A DNA stretch of 33,057 nt from IMG/VR virus record IMGVR_UViG_3300021087_000044, positions 1 through 33,057 of that record. One strand, given 5' to 3'. The DNA is from a virus. The notes beneath the pieces were generated by a model, which made no database searches, was not told where the DNA came from, and saw only the letters and a program-made list of their open reading frames with translations. Of this stretch, positions 32,394 to 33,057 are shown piece by piece. A program made the position numbers and the translations under genes. The stretch's first letter is position 1. Each line of letters starts with the position of its first letter.

Positions 32394-33057
32394 TCACCGC
32401 CCACTACCGCCGGGCGTAATTGTATCGGATGCGCTGGTTGCATCTGTCGTTATCTGCGCATCTTTAACGCCAAGCATTTTATTGGCTGCTTCAGCCTTAC
32501 TGGTGCCGTCTAATTTCCGGGATGCACTAAGTGCTTGATCCCATGCTGGTAAATCAGAATACCAAGCATCTTTTCTACATTGAACATGCATCATATAACT
32601 TTCAGCATTAATAACATGTCTAATTTTTGTTATAATATATTTACCACTTAAAAATACATCCTCTTCTTGATCTTTTCCTTCTTGCAAAGTTTGAGAAGGA
32701 GCATAAAAGTTTATAATTTCTCCAACCCTTAAAGATGAATCACCATACATTCTAAGTGTAACTTTAATATTATCTAATTGTTGTAATTGTGAATCTCTTA
32801 ATTGTACTCTTCTTTCAAGACTACTTTCTTTTATTCCTTTTTCTCTTCCACCGCCAGCAGCTTTTCTATTTGCTTCAAAAAAATAACCATGATTTAAATC
32901 AGTTGCCATAAATTTTATTTTACAGCGTTCCCCATTATCATTATCATGTAAAAGATCATTTTTATTTGTACATAATTTACCAGACGCACCAGGTCTAGCC
33001 AGTGATAAAGTTAAATCTGGTAATTTCTTTTTTGAAGCTTCCGGTTCTGTGCCGCCG
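32394..33057 (-). CDS. Baseplate hub protein, gp27-like (5' end outside window)
   Basis: The frame is open from base 33056 to a TGA at 32394, 220 residues with no stop. An internal ATG at 32909 is not the true start, because coding continues upstream in the same frame (GGTEPEASKKKLPDLTLSLA...). The visible C-terminal part has NIKVTLRMYGDSSLRVGEII, NFYAPS and SGKYIITKIRHVINAESYMM HVQCRKDAW-type strands. These resemble the last domain of gp27/gpD-type tail hub proteins, in which a beta-barrel is followed by a GKYLVT.v.H strand. It directly precedes the gp5 spike, its structural partner in T4. The tail after residue 170 is low-complexity (Ala/Thr/Gly). Assignment rests on pattern and neighbour. 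Confidence 0.6.
   Translation of the reverse strand, partial: GGTEPEASKKKLPDLTLSLARPGASGKLCTNKNDLLHDNDNGERCKIKFMATDLNHGYFFEANRKAAGGGREKGIKESSLERRVQLRDSQLQQLDNIKVTLRMYGDSSLRVGEIINFYAPSQTLQEGKDQEEDVFLSGKYIITKIRHVINAESYMMHVQCRKDAWYSDLPAWDQALSASRKLDGTSKAEAANKMLGVKDAQITTDATSASDTITPGGSGR

Noticed and set aside
32398-32418. Possible GC-rich hairpin (CGCCC...GGGCG).
   Set aside because: It is within the Gly/Pro-rich C-terminal codons of the gp27-like gene and lacks a following T-run on either strand.
32394-32909. A complete 171-residue gene starting at the ATG at 32909.
   Set aside because: The same frame is open without a stop to the window edge and reads as normal protein, so the ATG is internal and the gene is truncated by the window.

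Overview
The window is an AT-rich, gene-dense stretch of a T4-like contractile-tailed phage (myovirus). It carries part of the virion-structure region: baseplate hub, spike, wedge, fibres and neck. Every convincing gene lies on the minus strand, so transcription runs from the right edge (33057) to the left edge (1). The proteins look most like those of marine T4-like myoviruses of the type infecting cyanobacteria or SAR11. Reasons are a DUF4815-type baseplate protein, a greatly enlarged wedge protein, Tyr/Gly-repeat fibre proteins, and 2-oxoglutarate oxygenases embedded among tail genes. The host cannot be fixed from sequence alone. No tRNA, integrase, transposon or CRISPR array was seen, and no gene-free gap exceeds about 45 bases.

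Layout in transcription order. (1) 33057-30159: C-terminal part of a gp27-like hub protein, a gp5-like spike that lacks a visible lysozyme domain, and a 56-residue small gene. (2) 30172-24440: an uncharacterised 1130-residue virion protein, then gp25 and gp6 baseplate wedge proteins, with a perfect T4-type late promoter box in front of gp25. (3) 24440-9589: a giant gp7/gpI-like wedge protein (2238 aa) with many inserted beta modules, gp8 (575 aa), a DUF4815 protein (2045 aa) and a small coiled-coil protein. (4) 9599-4745: a fibre-like protein, followed by two paralogues whose C-terminal regions are tandem Tyr-Gly-Tyr-Ser octapeptide repeats. (5) 4714-1963: an acidic coiled-coil protein with one hydrophobic segment, a GT-A-fold glycosyltransferase and two 2OG-Fe(II) oxygenase-like proteins. 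(6) 1919-1: neck protein gp13, two small proteins and the N-terminal 247 residues of neck protein gp14, cut by the window edge.

The order spike, gp25, gp6, gp7-like, then fibres parallels the V-W-J-I-H order of simple contractile phages such as P2. Most junctions overlap or nearly touch (TAATG, ATGA, 4-19 nt overlaps), which implies polycistronic late expression with translational coupling. The least explained parts are the two Tyr/Gly repeat proteins, the adjacent modification-enzyme cassette (glycosyltransferase plus two oxygenases), and the modular build of the giant wedge protein, which includes a cupredoxin-like segment.
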